The notes under the pieces: generated by a model
The model's database searches: none
What the model saw: only the letters and a program-made list of their open reading frames with translations
Told to the model about the DNA's origin: nothing
Source of the DNA: Xanthoparmelia taractica
Taxonomy: Eukaryota > Ascomycota > Lecanoromycetes > Lecanorales > Parmeliaceae
Length of the DNA stretch: 64,000 nt
Assembly (NCBI GenBank): GCA_033085395.1
Contig: JANQBS010000001.1
Span: 663,826-727,825 of the forward strand
Direction: 5' to 3'
Shown: positions 37,398 through 49,201 of the stretch, one piece after another
Layout: the number at the start of each line of letters is the position of its first letter
How positions within the stretch are numbered: position 1 is the stretch's first letter
Program-made: the position numbers and the translations under genes

Positions 37398-38156
37398 TCA
37401 GATCATCGCCAGCGCGAATCCGCTGATGCCGACCAAGCCGAGCAAGCTGCTTTGCGAGAAACGGATGCTTCCGGCGGCGCCTGTGGAGGCTGCTGTTGAA
37501 GGCTTGGGAGAGGTGGTTGGGCCTGTCGAAGTGCTGCCTGAGGTGGAAGTGGTGTTGGATGAAGAGGTGGAATTTCCGGTGGCAGAAATGAAAACGCCGC
37601 CTGCGATGGCAGGGGGAGAGACTGTGCTGGCGTTTACGGCGGCGGCTTTGTAAGCTGCGAGGGTATTGCCGGTGGATCTAGGTGATTCAGGACTGTTCTG
37701 GCAAAAGAGGGGGGAGAGATGGGGCTTACGGGGGGTTGACGACCATGGCCATTCCGTGCTGGCAATGTTGGATTTGCGAGCAATAGAGATACATGGTATC
37801 CGTATTGTTCACAGTGACCTGGAAAGCAGTTTTCTACATCAAAATTAGTATCAACGGTGTGGAATAGGTATATGATGATTGCACGCGATGAGCTCTCGTG
37901 GACCTACCCCTTCACCAGTCTCCTCTGGCATGAAGCCAGAATACGCGCCACCGGTCAAGGGCTGGCATGGCGACGAGAAGCTGCCTTGGACGACGGAGTG
38001 GTTTTTGGGGTAGAAGTGAAACTGTAGCAGATCGCCAACGGCGGCGGTGACGCTTTCAGGTTCGAAGACCAGGCCGCCTTGACCAACGCCGATGCTAATA
38101 GTCTTGGCAAGAGATAGAGGGACCGCGATCAGAGGTAGGACAGAAGCCAGATGCAT
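37398..38156 (-). CDS. GPI-anchored cupredoxin-domain cell-surface protein
   Basis: Three exons: 37908-38156, 37730-37833, 37398-37677; introns of 74 and 52 nt; 210 aa. Signal peptide MHLASVLPLIAVPLSLA. The cupredoxin domain follows: VGQGGLVFEPESVTAAVGD, FYPKNHSVVQGSF, SSPCQPL, FQVTVNNTDTMYLYC and HCQHGMAM, with His, Cys and Met in the positions of a type-1 copper site. The second splice was chosen because it restores NPPSTGNTLAAYKAAA, the usual end of the family's domain. A Ser/Thr-rich stalk comes next and a hydrophobic C-terminus (LLGLVGISGFALAMI) suits GPI attachment. Such extracellular serine-rich proteins are common in ascomycetes; whether copper is bound and what it does are unknown. 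Confidence 0.88.
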
Positions 38157-39903
38157 GGTTGTTGATGGTGCGCTGTGATGTGTAGTTCAAGGGAATGGAC
38201 AAGCAATGGTTCCAGTCTAAGGGCGAAGGTGCCGAGGGCGGGCCACTCGGGGCTCTTGTAGCCGGATCACATATGACTGGCCCAGGGGCTGAAAAGGGGC
38301 GGGAATAACGTAAGCGGGGCAGGCTATGCACATGGTTGTCGTTCCCACTAAAGCCTGTGCCATTCAGGGTGACGATGCGGGTTGGCAGTCAGCAGTAAGG
38401 TTGAAATGAGTAAGGTGTGAACGGAGCAGTATGATCCCGTAAGCAAAATGAGGCTGGGTACACCAATACTACCAACACCCTGCTGGATTGGGTCCAATCG
38501 GAGCGCCCTGAATGGTAGCTCCGGCTGTACTTTATGGGGGGTTGCAAAGAGCTGACGGTCCCAAAGGAAGGGGCGGAGTTGCCTGCACACGTACTTGGTA
38601 AGCATGGCATGGGAGGGCATGCACCGATCCGAAAGGCTTGACAAGGCTGTGAACGAAGTATTGATTGATTGAAAGACCACGCATCGATGGCAGTTGGCAC
38701 TCATTTCTGCCAACTTTATTTGTCTCATACATTCTGCAAAGCATAGATGGTGCAGAGAACTACAGCTGGTGCACGGGTGTGCTTCTGTTGGATGGATTGC
38801 CAACAGCTTCAGTTCGTACTGTACCTGGATCCTACTCATTTTGAGGCTTATTGGGTCCGGTAGAAATTGTGTGTGCTTCCTATTATTGGGGGTTATTGGG
38901 TTTTGGTTGCGCCTGCATTTCTGCTGCACGAAAAAGGAGGAGGGGGGGGGGGGCCAGTTTTCAGGGTCCGATGGCCTACAGTATTTTACCCAAGTTCAGC
39001 CGGTGTCAGATGTCTCGGGTAACGGAAAAAGAAGCTCCGGCTATGAGAAGCCACTTTTTTGATGCCACCCGAAAAACATGGTACTGTTAGATTCATAGTC
39101 AGCGCAAGTTTATCCGGTCAGTTGTTCCCTACGATTCGTCATCTATTTCATCCTGCAACTTGAGTAGGCAGAGTAGCTCCGTCTTACTTGGTACATTTGA
39201 TTGTAACCTTGTCAGTCCGTCAAGGCTAATTCCCCGCTGGCGTAAGGTAGCTTGATCTAACGGGGGACTAGTGAACATCTTGACTTTGGTACAGTACCTT
39301 GGCCAAACGTTCAGTTCATAGCTACACAATTCAACCTGCACGACGAGGATTGCGACTTCTTTCTTTGCAAGTCCATAGGATGTTTAGGATGATCCAAGTT
39401 TTGCATTCTGAAAAGTTGCAACCCCCTGCAAGAATTGGGCTAGTGTGATGGACAATACGCGTCATCCACCTTCCTAATCCCACACGACCAACAGAGTATG
39501 ATAGGCGCAAGCCACTTGATGCCAGCTGAACACAAACGGGGGTCATCCAATTTACTGCATGTTGATTACTAAAGATGTAACGTATTCTGATGCAGCTACC
39601 CTAAAGAACTTCCAAGTGTTTGGTGGTGAGAGCTCCCTTTGACCCGGAACCTACGCATTCCGCCTTTCCGTCAAAAGGGCAGCAGCGCAGCTAAGCTAAG
39701 CTAAGCGCTAAAAATATAGAGTATACTTCGGATCGGGATGTAGACAAAACACCCTTGATCCATCCGGAATACTACCTCGCTCAATAACGGACACAATAAT
39801 AATAATAAGAAGAAGGAGCCCGCACAATCTTGCCCTTCCTCACATCTAACATCCAGTCTTCGCCCATTCCACAGCTACAGACATGACTCGGCTCTTGGAC
39901 AAC
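38157..39903. other. Divergent intergenic region
   Basis: About 1.75 kb between the cupredoxin gene (minus) and the cytochrome b561 gene (plus). The 193-codon minus frame at 38348-38929 lacks motifs and is overlapped by two others. A G run lies at 38940-38952. At 39690-39710 there is a GCTAA short tandem, about 200 nt before the b561 start. Confidence 0.45.
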
Positions 39904-40808
39904 ATGAAGCTCTCTGCTCTCGCGGCTGCTATTGCGCTCTGTATGCCTTCCTCACTGACTGTGTCACGCGAATCGCTGACCAATCTACAGTTGCCATTGC
40001 AAGCGCTCAAGACTATGGTGGAGGTTCCAGTGATGGAGACTCCGCTGGTGGTGGTGGAGCTGGCGGAGGAGCTGGCGGAGGAGGAGCTGGCGGTGGGGGT
40101 GGTGGTGCCGAAATGATGATTCCCCCATTCCTGATTCCCTTCTTGAAGCGCGTCGACCGTGCCACCATAGCCCACGGCACACTCATGTGCCTCGCCTTTG
40201 TCATCTTCATGCCCGCTGGCGCTTTCATCATTCGCCTTGGCCGTTTCAAGGGAGCGGTCAACGTCCATGCCGGAGTTCAAATCTTCGCCTACATGATGGC
40301 GCTCGCCGGTATGGGCCTCGGCGTCTACGTCGCCAATGCGCCGACCAAATTGGGAATAAAATCACAGGTAATTTACTCTCTGCAGCTCACGCCTTGCTCC
40401 AAGTATCCACCAAGGCTGATCGATTACGTACAGATCCACGAGTACCACCCCATCATCGGCCTCACCATCATCGCCGGCCTCCTCTTCCAGCCCGCCCTCG
40501 GCGCCCTCCACCACGCCGTCTACGTCCGAGAACACAGGAGATCCATCTGGTCTACTCTACACGTCTGGTGGGGCCGCCTCTTCCTCACCTTGGCCATCAT
40601 CAACGGAGGCTTGGGCTTGAAGTTCGCCGATAACACAACCGGAGGCAAGATTGCATACGGGGTTGTCGCGGGCCTGATTTGGGTCTGCTGGCTCGGTGTG
40701 GTCGTGTGGCATGATACGAAGAAGAGCCAGCCCCCGGAAGTCAGGGAGAAGAGCGCGGATTCTGGTGAAATGAGTCCGGGTGGGCAAGCGCAGGCTGGGT
40801 TGGTCTGA
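39904..40808 (+). CDS. Cytochrome b561-domain membrane protein
   Basis: Three exons: 39904-39940, 39991-40367, 40434-40808; 262 aa. The first 37-nt exon supplies the signal peptide (MKLSALAAAIALFAIASAQ across the splice). Residues about 20-53 are an unusual Gly/Ala-rich linker. From residue 54 there are several membrane helices with four histidines placed like heme ligands of b561 proteins: His74 (IAHGTLM), His105 (NVHAGVQ), His143 (EYHPIIG) and His181 (TLHVWWG). The tail is hydrophilic. This domain moves electrons across membranes and is often fused to DOMON domains in fungi; no DOMON is present here. An in-frame ATG 21 nt upstream (39883) is possible, but 39904 gives the cleaner signal peptide. 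Confidence 0.87.
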
Positions 40809-41263
40809 TGGTATGGTTATTCGACATGGTATGCATATATATATGCCTGGAATTGAAGCGAAGCGGAGGGAACGATTGATATCCTTGTAAAACTACGGCG
40901 TGAGCGATTCGGCGACTTTTAATTCTAGCTTCTTCTTTCATCTTTTAGACTTGCCAAAGGCGGCTTTCTCCTGCGGGGACATACTCTCTAATTTTCGAGC
41001 TATAAGTATCACACTCGGGGTTGCTCAAAAGGGAACTAGTGAATCTCGGGGTGACTCAAAAGGACGGAGCAACCACTTGTGCCACCCTCCGTACGCTAAT
41101 AAATAACGGAACAGCTCCGCCTTCACGCCTTTGCACCCACGGCTGAACTCCTACCAGCACTTCTACGACGACCTGCTATATACAAACCCACTACTTATCC
41201 ATCAAAGGACTCGCACGCATACCACCAACCTATCTAGCACTCTGTACCACCCTTCTTCTATCC

Positions 41264-41340
41264 CCTCTTCCCTCTTCCCTCTTCCCTCTTCCCTCTTCCC
41301 TCTTCCCTCTTCCCTCTTCCCTCTTCCCTCTTCCCTCTTC
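41264..41340. repeat. 7-nt microsatellite (TTCCCTC)n
   Basis: About eleven near-perfect tandem copies of a heptanucleotide, directly readable; its period gives an open frame by chance. Confidence 0.9.
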
Positions 41341-43658
41341 ATCGCACACCCAACGCCTGTCGTCGAGGTAGATGCGTTTTCATCCTGGGGTTTAATTTAC
41401 CTTGATGAGCCGTTCAGATGGAGGGAGTGTTCTTGGCAATAGGTAATGTATACATGTATATGTTTGGACGAGTGTAAGTGCCTGAGGTGGGTTTGAGATT
41501 GGAGTAGGTGCGCGGCCGCGTGGGAGGCGTGTGGGGGGAGAGGGGGTGGGGGGTTGAGAGTGTGGCGAGGTTTGGGGGAGGGGTGGGAGATGGGAGATGG
41601 GATGAGATGGTTTGCCTTGCCACTCCTCTCTCCTTTCCCAGGGAGAGGTGGGAGAGGTCAAGGGGTCGAATGGGATATGGGGTTCGAGGATCGTGTGGAG
41701 GACGGGACGAGGATGGTGCGCTGTTGATACGAAAAGTTTCCAGGTCTCTTCCTTCATAGAAAGTTATTGGTAAGCCATGAATTTGGATCTTCCGCGCACC
41801 GACATTTCACAAACTGCGAGCTTTGATGAAAGCCTGGGAAGCCTGATGCGAGCGCCTGGAGAGGTGAGCAGGAGGATATTTGATGTCTGCTTTGTCTGCT
41901 TGGAAGCCCGGCGATATCTTTCACAAAGACACCGTCGATTCGATAGCCTCGCTACGGTCAAAATAAGCAGTGTCATAAGCTTTCGATATAGAGAAGAGGA
42001 ATGCATTGCACTGGGTCTTTGCATACGGATTCGAAGTCGAGACTGCTGCGGCTGGATTCGTACTTACGAATGTCACCGTTGGGCCTCCACCCTTTATCGT
42101 CTGAGCGGACGACGCTGGAAAGGAAACCTTGCTCTGTCCACGGACAATAATTTTCGTGAGCTATCGACACTCTAATCCAAAAAGGACGTGGTCTTCACAG
42201 TGTCTGTAATGAAGTTGGTCATTGCCCTATACCTGCTCTCCAAGAGCTCAGCCTCGAATAGGTGAGCAGAACTTTACATTGTGGAGTTCCTGCCCCTTGA
42301 TCTTGAAAACGATGCCCTTAATAGTAACTGTGAAGTCGCTGTACTAGCCTTCAAGGATCATGGCACTCATTATCTTAAGCACTTCATTCTCTGCCCGAAC
42401 GTAGGGGCTTTTCTTTCCATAAGAAACCACAAGGGTCGAAAAGCTCTGGAATTACTTGAGAGGAAGAGGTTGTTCTTGCCTATCTTAGCCAGTCTGCCAG
42501 GCGACTCTCAATGTGCTTCAAGATTTGAAATACCCGACTTTGCAAGTACAGATAAACTCCCTACGTTCCTCTTGGAATCATGCCGGGCCCTTGTTGATTT
42601 TACCACCCGGATTCCGAAGACAGGCCATCTACGATATCAACATGAGTCATCTGTCGCACCTATCAAGGTCCCCACAGCCTGTCCTCTCATACTCCACCCA
42701 GTCTGATGAGAGAAGACCGGACCCCACCCTCCCTCCCCTCACCGCCCTCGGCATCGAAGACACTGCTCTACTTCAACTACTCGATTGTAGCCAGCCGGCC
42801 TCCCTCGACCGGCGCGCCTGCGCACACTCAACGCAACGCCAATGTCACAACCATGGAGCAGCAGGCCGTCAATGGTACACCCTCCCTTACCCGGTTCCAT
42901 GATCCGAGCTCGAAGGCCGATTCTTTCGACTTCTACCCTCTTCGATTCCGGCTGCCCCGGGTAGTTCGGTCGCCAATGCTGTGGGCGTGGCAGTGCAGTG
43001 TACGGCTTTGGTGCCGGATCCCAGAAACGGGCAGGAGGAGGTGAAGGCGTGGTTCAAGTTCACGCATCGACGATTGCAGACGCGATCCCGATGATCCAGG
43101 CCGTGCTGCTGGGTAAATCTGTGGGGTTGCAAATGTTGGCTATTTCAGGACCATCCGGCGGCGGAGGTGCCCGTGGCGAATGGTGTGGTGGTTACGAAGC
43201 ATACTTGAGCTGGAGGAAAGCGAGAGATGTGTTTTGGGATACCTGATCGGCTTTTCGCTGTGTGGGTCTGGCTGTGAGACTTCATTTCGTTGAGAAGAGC
43301 CGGGTTGGTGCTATGTGAGGGGAGCAAGGAACATGAGTTGTCGATGACCGTAACGCTTCATAATCGAACTGAATCGTAGTGGACCTATTATACCAGTTGT
43401 CAATTCTATCAACAGCCTTGTTGTACCTTAATTGGAGCGGATAATCCAACCTTGCAAAGGCGATTTCTGTCGTTTTCGCTTGATTCACTTGGGCGGTAGA
43501 GACAACGACACGATCTAACGTACCTTTTGGTAGCACAAGATATCAATCGCGTCTGTCGATTTCCCCACCAAAGCTCAAGAAATCCAACTTCTCCCCCTTT
43601 CCCTCGCTAGAGCGCCAGTAATACAATGCGGCAAAGACGCACTGTTTGGATGGATGCA

Positions 43659-43703
43659 CCATCTTCTTCTTCTTCTTTTTCTTCCTCTTCCTCTTCTTCT
43701 TTG
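43659..43703. repeat. CTT-rich simple repeat
   Basis: Imperfect CTT/CCTCTT tandem run with an internal T run. Confidence 0.8.
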
Positions 43704-44776
43704 CCGAGCCGGCTTTGATGCAAGTTTGTATGCTGGAGCGAGAGAGAGGATGGGACGGTATTAGTAGCAGTGTTTTACGTGGGGATAGAGTTGGGGATCG
43801 GGTGCGGTGGGTGGTGGTGGTGGTTGTGGGTTTGATGAGGAGACGATAAGTGAAGGGGGGTTTGAGGTGCGGGTGATGTCATGGTGGGAAGTTGAGAGAC
43901 GGCGGGAATGCTGTTTCTCGAGGCAGGTGGATAATTACTGCTGTGATTCATCTACATGCATTGTTGGAATTGAAACTTCGCCCTTGCGTTCGCGCGCGCA
44001 TGGTCCGATGTGAAGGGGTTTGACCTACGGCTACTGCTACGGGAGGGAGAGAGGGTTCAGAATAATGGTTGGATGGGTCCTCGTAGTCCTTTCTTTAGCC
44101 TGCGATGAGGGTGTTACGCGGGCTCATATCTATTTTCTGCGGTGGTTCGAGAGGGAGGGAGAGAAGAACCCTGATTGAGTGAGGTGGTGTATGCAGGGGT
44201 TTCATTGTATTAGGTTATAGAACCTAATCAAGGCAGAGATCGTTGGTGACGGAGATGGAGATAGTGATGAAGTTTGAAGACTTTTAGTAATTAGATGCTA
44301 GGTACCAGGGGAAACATAACTTGTGTGGCGGCTGGTTGTGCATTTTGGTGGGAAAGAGTAAGCGTGCATTTGTTATTCTCGTTGATGCATCTGGTCGTGG
44401 TATGGGTGACTTCTTCCAGCCTGGCTCTTGAGTATTGGGACAGTGAATAAGTGATGTAGACCATTTGAGTCTCGTCAATGCATTACTGCTGGCTACCCTT
44501 TCGCGTAGTCTGGTAGGATGCTGGCGACTGCATCGGAATCTAACGAAATAGTGATTTCTCTTGGGGTGCTGTGATAAATGTCAGTTGCTGTCAAGCATAT
44601 GTAAAGCGGACAAAGTTACGCTGCATGATTCAGTTTCTTTGCTTTGAACACTGCTTTCCACCCTGTCTGAAAGCCTTCACTCACCGGCTATTAGTGGCTC
44701 ATCATCAGCGTTGCCTCTAGGTTTACTAAATACGGGTTAGCACAGAAGAACCAGCATTAAGAATTCAGCTGCGGGC

Positions 44777-45928
44777 CTACGAGTACTTGACGCCAGCGGC
44801 CCCACAGTGCACGCCATTTGAACGGTGATTGCAGTAAACACACTTTGACGAAACCAGAGGATTGACGATACTGTCCACGCCTTTAGACTGGCACGGGCGG
44901 CAGGGGCTGCTGGATAGTGCTCCGCCCTCGAACACCTGCAGCGCTGCTCGTGAATGTTTGGTTTTTGAGTCCTTAAGGGTCAAACCGGCTAGATACGCAG
45001 GTGTGTCGATGGTGCCCGAGTCGGGCAGATAGGGAGACTCGGATGAGCAGTGGATTCGGGCTTTGTGCAGTTGCAGTATGTCTCGACGGGCGAATTTGCC
45101 GGGGCAGAGGTCGCAAAAGAATGTGGCGTGGTCCGCAGATGTATGTGCACCTTGGGGAATGTATGATTGGATTGATATTGGCGATAGAGGATAATAGTCT
45201 GGTAAGCTTGACTCTGAAAATAAGCTCAAATTGCCGTAATCCAGGGGATCAAGTACAACACTAGCGTCTGCGACGTTAGAGAGGTTTAGATCGTGTCCAA
45301 GTCCATCTTGAGAGGTAGGTCCAGTTTTCACAACGGGCAGACCACCGGGGTTGCAGTCTGATATGAAGCCTACGTTCTCGGTCCTGATTGACTTGCGCTG
45401 TGTTGAGCTTAGGTTCTTAGCTATTTTTCTGCCATGGCAGATTTTACTGTGTCGGTTCAGGGAAGAAACCACGGTGAATTTGTAACCGCATTTATCGCAG
45501 ACAATACTACCGGTCGTCCCACGTGGTCTCTTAGTCCGTGCAGTGCGAGATTTGTATGAGATGAACCTGGGCTTTGTATCACCCGCAGGTGAAGGGCTAA
45601 AGTCCGTGAAAAGGGGAAATGTGGAAGATCTAGGTTCCGAGAGTGACGCGGGTGAAGGAAGTGAGGCGATCTGTCCCAGTGCAGGGACTCGCAACCCATC
45701 ATCCGGATAAGAGAAATGCTGTGGAGGCGTTGTGGAGGCCGTCGCGTAGTGCCCATAGTAGGGATAGAAAGATGGGTCAGGCTCGCAAACGTCATCTCCC
45801 CCAAATGCATCCTGACCACTGTACGCGTTCATGGGGCGAAAGCTCGAATGTGGGCTAGCGTAAACATCAGAAACGGGCGGGTATTCGAAGCCGCATCCCT
45901 CTTCGAGGTTCTTTACATCGTACGCCAT
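44777..45928 (-). CDS. C2H2 zinc-finger protein, probable transcription factor
   Basis: Intronless frame of 383 aa starting MAYDVKNLEEGCGFEYPP at 45928. Two zinc fingers are visible: CDKCGYKFTVVSSLNRHSK followed by ICH (residues 144-165), and CDLCPGKFARRDILQLHKA followed by RIH (272-293). They are separated by about 105 residues instead of forming a tandem pair. The N-terminal 130 residues are rich in Pro, Ser, Tyr and acidic residues, as in activation domains, and a basic run (RTARTKRPRG) precedes the first finger. Extra Cys/His pairs near the C-terminus (CVYCNHRSNGVHC) might bind a further metal. A nuclear DNA-binding role is inferred; targets unknown. Confidence 0.8.
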   Translation of the reverse strand: MAYDVKNLEEGCGFEYPPVSDVYASPHSSFRPMNAYSGQDAFGGDDVCEPDPSFYPYYGHYATASTTPPQHFSYPDDGLRVPALGQIASLPSPASLSEPRSSTFPLFTDFSPSPAGDTKPRFISYKSRTARTKRPRGTTGSIVCDKCGYKFTVVSSLNRHSKICHGRKIAKNLSSTQRKSIRTENVGFISDCNPGGLPVVKTGPTSQDGLGHDLNLSNVADASVVLDPLDYGNLSLFSESSLPDYYPLSPISIQSYIPQGAHTSADHATFFCDLCPGKFARRDILQLHKARIHCSSESPYLPDSGTIDTPAYLAGLTLKDSKTKHSRAALQVFEGGALSSSPCRPCQSKGVDSIVNPLVSSKCVYCNHRSNGVHCGAAGVKYS

Positions 45929-47662
45929 AGTCCTCGATGGTACATTAGATGAGGAATGATCGACTACTGAGCGCTGCCGCGAAATTATTCGTTGACTAGT
46001 GATGGTTTTTGAAGAAAATGCTACGCGATAGTGAGAGATAGATATTGCGCTAAGGCGTTAGCCTTTCAACACGAACGCGGTAAAATCTGTTTTTAACGCT
46101 GAAAAAGTGACGTTATTGTATGGCAATGCGTCTGCCTATATCTGTACCAAAGGTCTGCATCTGTAACAATGACAGTATCTGCGGCAGTCGCAGTTGCCTT
46201 GTGTTGCTGAGTAGATGCAGGAGCGACTCCTCACGTATATACGTGCTTTTCCGCGCCTGCTGTGGTAGGGCGATGTGGAGTTGCAGAGAAGATATATCTC
46301 TGCAAAGTGAAACTCGAGCACACCAGTCTCAAAAGCTTGATTCAAGTCAGTAAAAACCTGATCTGTTCTATATTATAGCTTGGATATTAACTAGCTATGC
46401 TCGTTCAGCGACTCTCGACTATTGGTGCTACAAAGAGAAGAGAAGAACGAAAAGGTCGGTTTCGAAGGCAGATTTGGTGATATCAGGAAGACTCTTTCCT
46501 CAAACGGCGTCCTATCTCATCAACTACGCTTGTCTAATCGCTATGCTCCTCCAAAAAGACAGGGAACGGCTTGACGTCTTACCACATGGCTGGAGAAACC
46601 ATGCCTCCTCATCTAGCCGATGGCATACACACCAATTTGGCTCACATCAATGCCTTGTAAGTCCAAGATGCTCGGCGTTTGTCATATTTTCCTTGATATC
46701 TGGCTCCTCGGCAGGAATCACGGATTGGAGACGACAGTCAAAGGTTGTACCCGAGATGACTGCGCTGTTCCACAGTACCCATGGACCATACTCCAATTGA
46801 TCACTGTCAACTCAGACTGAGTCGGGCGCATGTACCACCCAATTTGAGTTACAATCTCAGTGCGCCATCTGCTCGACTCTAAACTCTCTCAAATTGATGG
46901 TTACCGCAGCTCTTCCATCTTCTATCTCGCCCGCTGCGAATTGACCTAAGAACTCGATCGAGCAGTCTAAGGTAGCGGCAGCGGCAGCTTTCTCGAGAAG
47001 AGCAAAGCGCGAAATCTGGATGAGCAGAGATAGACCAAGCGAGATCACAGCCACGGCATACATCCAACCTCTTCTACAAGCCTAGTGCAAAGACTCAGGG
47101 TTGTTGGCTCGACTCATGTTGACAACCTGTGCACACAAGTAACTGTCTGGCACTCTGTCTGGGATGGTAATCAGTTTTCAGCATAAATTCACTGGAAATG
47201 GAGATCCAAGTGTTAAACTGGCGATGACTAGCATACTTATATTATCTGAGAGCTGGAGTGTTTGGCGGATGGAATATTGATCATCTCTAAAGTAGATCGG
47301 CGCCTGTACTCATGGAGAGCATAGAGGGGGAAGTCTTCTCAGCCGGTGTGAAGCAAGAAACAATTAGGTTGTCTGAGGTCTGAAAGGTACCGAGAAGAGT
47401 GCTCATCAGTCGCTATTACATGATGGTTATCGAAGCAGAAGACGTTCGCAGCAGGATGATCATAGATCGAAGCTCTTGGCGTACGTCATAGAAAAGCTTA
47501 TTCTCTTCTACTACTCGACCTACTTTACGCTCGACGACCTTCAACAATCTTGCTTTATGTGAAGTGAACAGGCCATATTGCTTTGGATTCACAAGGTCAG
47601 AGAACCCGGAATACTCGCGAATCAAAGAAGCTAGCCAGACGCCTATCCTGAGTAGAGTGCTC
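45929..47662. other. Intergenic region with undetermined short frames
   Basis: About 1.7 kb between divergent genes. A 95-codon minus frame at 47416-47703 overlaps the start of the dehydratase gene and is probably its shadow. Frames at 46474-46820 (plus) and 46857-47067 (minus) carry no motif. Confidence 0.4.
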
Positions 47663-48178
47663 ATGAGAATCCACACGTTGCACTTTCCTGCTCGTCGCAT
47701 CATTCAACCTCCAAAACTCCGCGTTCAATTCTCTAGCATGGCGGAAAGTGCGCAGCTGAATTTTGCTCAAGGTGAGGATGAAGGCCGCTTGATGACTGAG
47801 ACTGCCGCGCTACTGGAATCCAAGTGGGCGCTGGACGAAACACACCAGGGTCTGCAGAAGACCTTCAACTTCCCAACTTATGCCAAAGCTTTAGTAAGTC
47901 ACGCTATACCTCATCAGGTGGTAGCTGAGATACATATAGGACTTCATACTCCTTATCGGGGTGGAAACCAAATTGCAAAACCACCATCCTGAACTGAAAA
48001 ATGTAGAGAGGTTTGCTGCTCATCTCACAGAAATCAGCCGACTGACTCCTACCATAAGAGCTATAAATCGGTGTCCTATCATTGGACGACTCATGTGCCC
48101 CGTGGTCTTTCCTCGAAAGATATCCGTATGGCACGCTTGTGTGACGATAAGGCAAAGCTTCTGGGACACCTGGCTTGA
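47663..48178 (+). CDS. Pterin-4a-carbinolamine dehydratase (PCD/DCoH family)
   Basis: Three exons: 47663-47893, 47940-48002, 48059-48178, phase 0 throughout, introns of 46 and 56 nt; 137 aa, or 112 aa from the internal ATG at 47738. Splicing assembles the family's pattern: a Trp-containing strand (WALDETHQGLQKTFNFPTY), then AKAL-DFILLIGVE, the active-site NHHPE, then the WTTH strand and the tail (GLSSKDIRMARLCDDKAKLL). The enzyme dehydrates 4a-hydroxytetrahydrobiopterin to recycle the pterin cofactor. The 25 extra residues of the longer form are Arg-rich and lack acidic residues (MRIHTLHFPARRIIQPPKLR), like a mitochondrial presequence, so dual starts are possible. Not visible as one open frame because exons 2 and 3 lie in different phases of the genomic strand. 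Confidence 0.83.
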
Positions 48179-48649
48179 GGTGGATGTGAACATAAGACCC
48201 CATTTTCGCTCGAAACTGTCAAGAAGAGCCCCAAAACTGAGATGATGATCTCAAACTCTCCAGGTGGGATACGCAGATGTAGTCTAGGCGTCTATAATGA
48301 CTTGTTGAGACACAAACGTGATTGTAGACTTCTAGGAATTCCCTAAGGAACGCCCTTCCCCACAAGGAGTTCCTCTGGAGGTTTCAAGTTGCTGTTTCAA
48401 ATATACCGGCATACCGTCCTGGCTTACCTACTAATTCGAGATGGGACTGCCATTTGCCAGTTCCGACCACTAACACCAAAAGCCTACCAAAACATGTCAT
48501 GCGAATCATATCGATGCTTAATACTAGCAGCCGCCTAATACTACATTCCCAATATGCACGGGGAAGGTTCGATTCGCTCAGAAAACGTCCAGATCTTAGG
48601 GCCAATTTCCTTAAGGGCGCTACATACGCGCAGTCTGATCGACCTTCCG
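48179..48649. other. Short intergenic stretch
   Basis: Downstream of the dehydratase and of the minus-strand oxidoreductase remnant. May contain further decayed pieces of that remnant; none recognised with confidence. Confidence 0.35.
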
Positions 48650-49201
48650 GTAGCTGAAGAAGATGAAAGGGCAACTGGTTGGAGGGAAAGTTCAGTCACA
48701 TCGGATAATGTCTTGCTCCAATTCAGGGTTCATCATACTTAAGTGTACGACTGCTTTTCGCCATGCTGGTGTCATTCACACCAACAGGACGAAATCTGGG
48801 TACGCTGTATGCAAGTAAAAGCAAAATCGTGTTCGTGCACTGATTGAGGGTTACAATATCTCCAGCCGGAGTGACTAATTCAAGCTCGAGATTGGTGTCA
48901 GCTGCTGGGCCATAATGGCCAGAAATGAGTGAGTGGCCACCTCCAGTAGACGCCAAATTCAAGATGCGTTTTGCTGAAAACGGGGAGAGACATCGCATAC
49001 GGCTGCTGGGGGCAGTGGTACTAGCAGCTGGCCGGAGACAAAGGTGTTTAGGTCCTGCCATTGTGCGGTAGAAAGCCAGGATGGCGATTGAGGGACTGCC
49101 TTGCACATTTCGCTCTGGGTCGAGGATAGTGAGGACGAGATGTGGAACTGCAGTATTGCGTGCCGCAGGTACTCGTACAAGGAAGAGATTTTTAGACGCA
49201 T
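48650..49201 (-). pseudogene. FAD-linked oxidoreductase (BBE-type), internally deleted
   Basis: Three pieces of one family appear in order on the minus strand. First, an N-terminal segment (CKAVPQSPSWLSTAQWQDLN, then QLLVPLPPAAVCD) ending at a stop near 48960. Second, an FAD-domain segment in another phase (STGGGHSLISGHYGPAADTN, then LVTPAGDIVTLNQCTN) at about 48830-48960. Third, a C-terminal-like segment in a third phase (WRKAVVHLSMMNPEL) near 48700-48745. The intact family is about 500-600 residues, so most of the FAD-binding and substrate domains are missing. The pieces abut without splice sites, so the gene has suffered at least two deletions and cannot be active. Confidence 0.65.

Larger units (their letters stand above)
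40809..44776. other. Large intergenic region, no gene established
   Basis: Almost 4 kb. Contains a TTCCCTC heptanucleotide microsatellite (41264-41340) and a CTT-rich tract (43659-43703). Plus-strand frames of 130-140 codons at 41777-42175, 42281-42706 and 42513-43246 show no family motif, overlap in different phases and I could not splice them into one product. They may be a decayed or lineage-specific gene. Confidence 0.4.

Noticed and set aside
38348..38929. 193-codon minus-strand frame
   Set aside because: No recognisable domain, overlapped by other open phases, and it lies in the divergent promoter region of two real genes.
40013..40261. Pro-rich minus-strand frame opposite the b561 gene
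   Set aside because: Complement of the Gly-rich linker codons; a shadow.
42281..42706. 141-codon plus-strand frame and its neighbours up to 43246
   Set aside because: Protein-like but without a known motif, and neighbouring segments sit in conflicting phases that I could not join by convincing splice sites; not listed as a gene.
47894..47990. Direct continuation of the dehydratase frame after AKAL
   Set aside because: The phase runs into unrelated residues and a stop; splicing 47894-47939 gives the conserved NHHPE in phase, so the continuation is intron.
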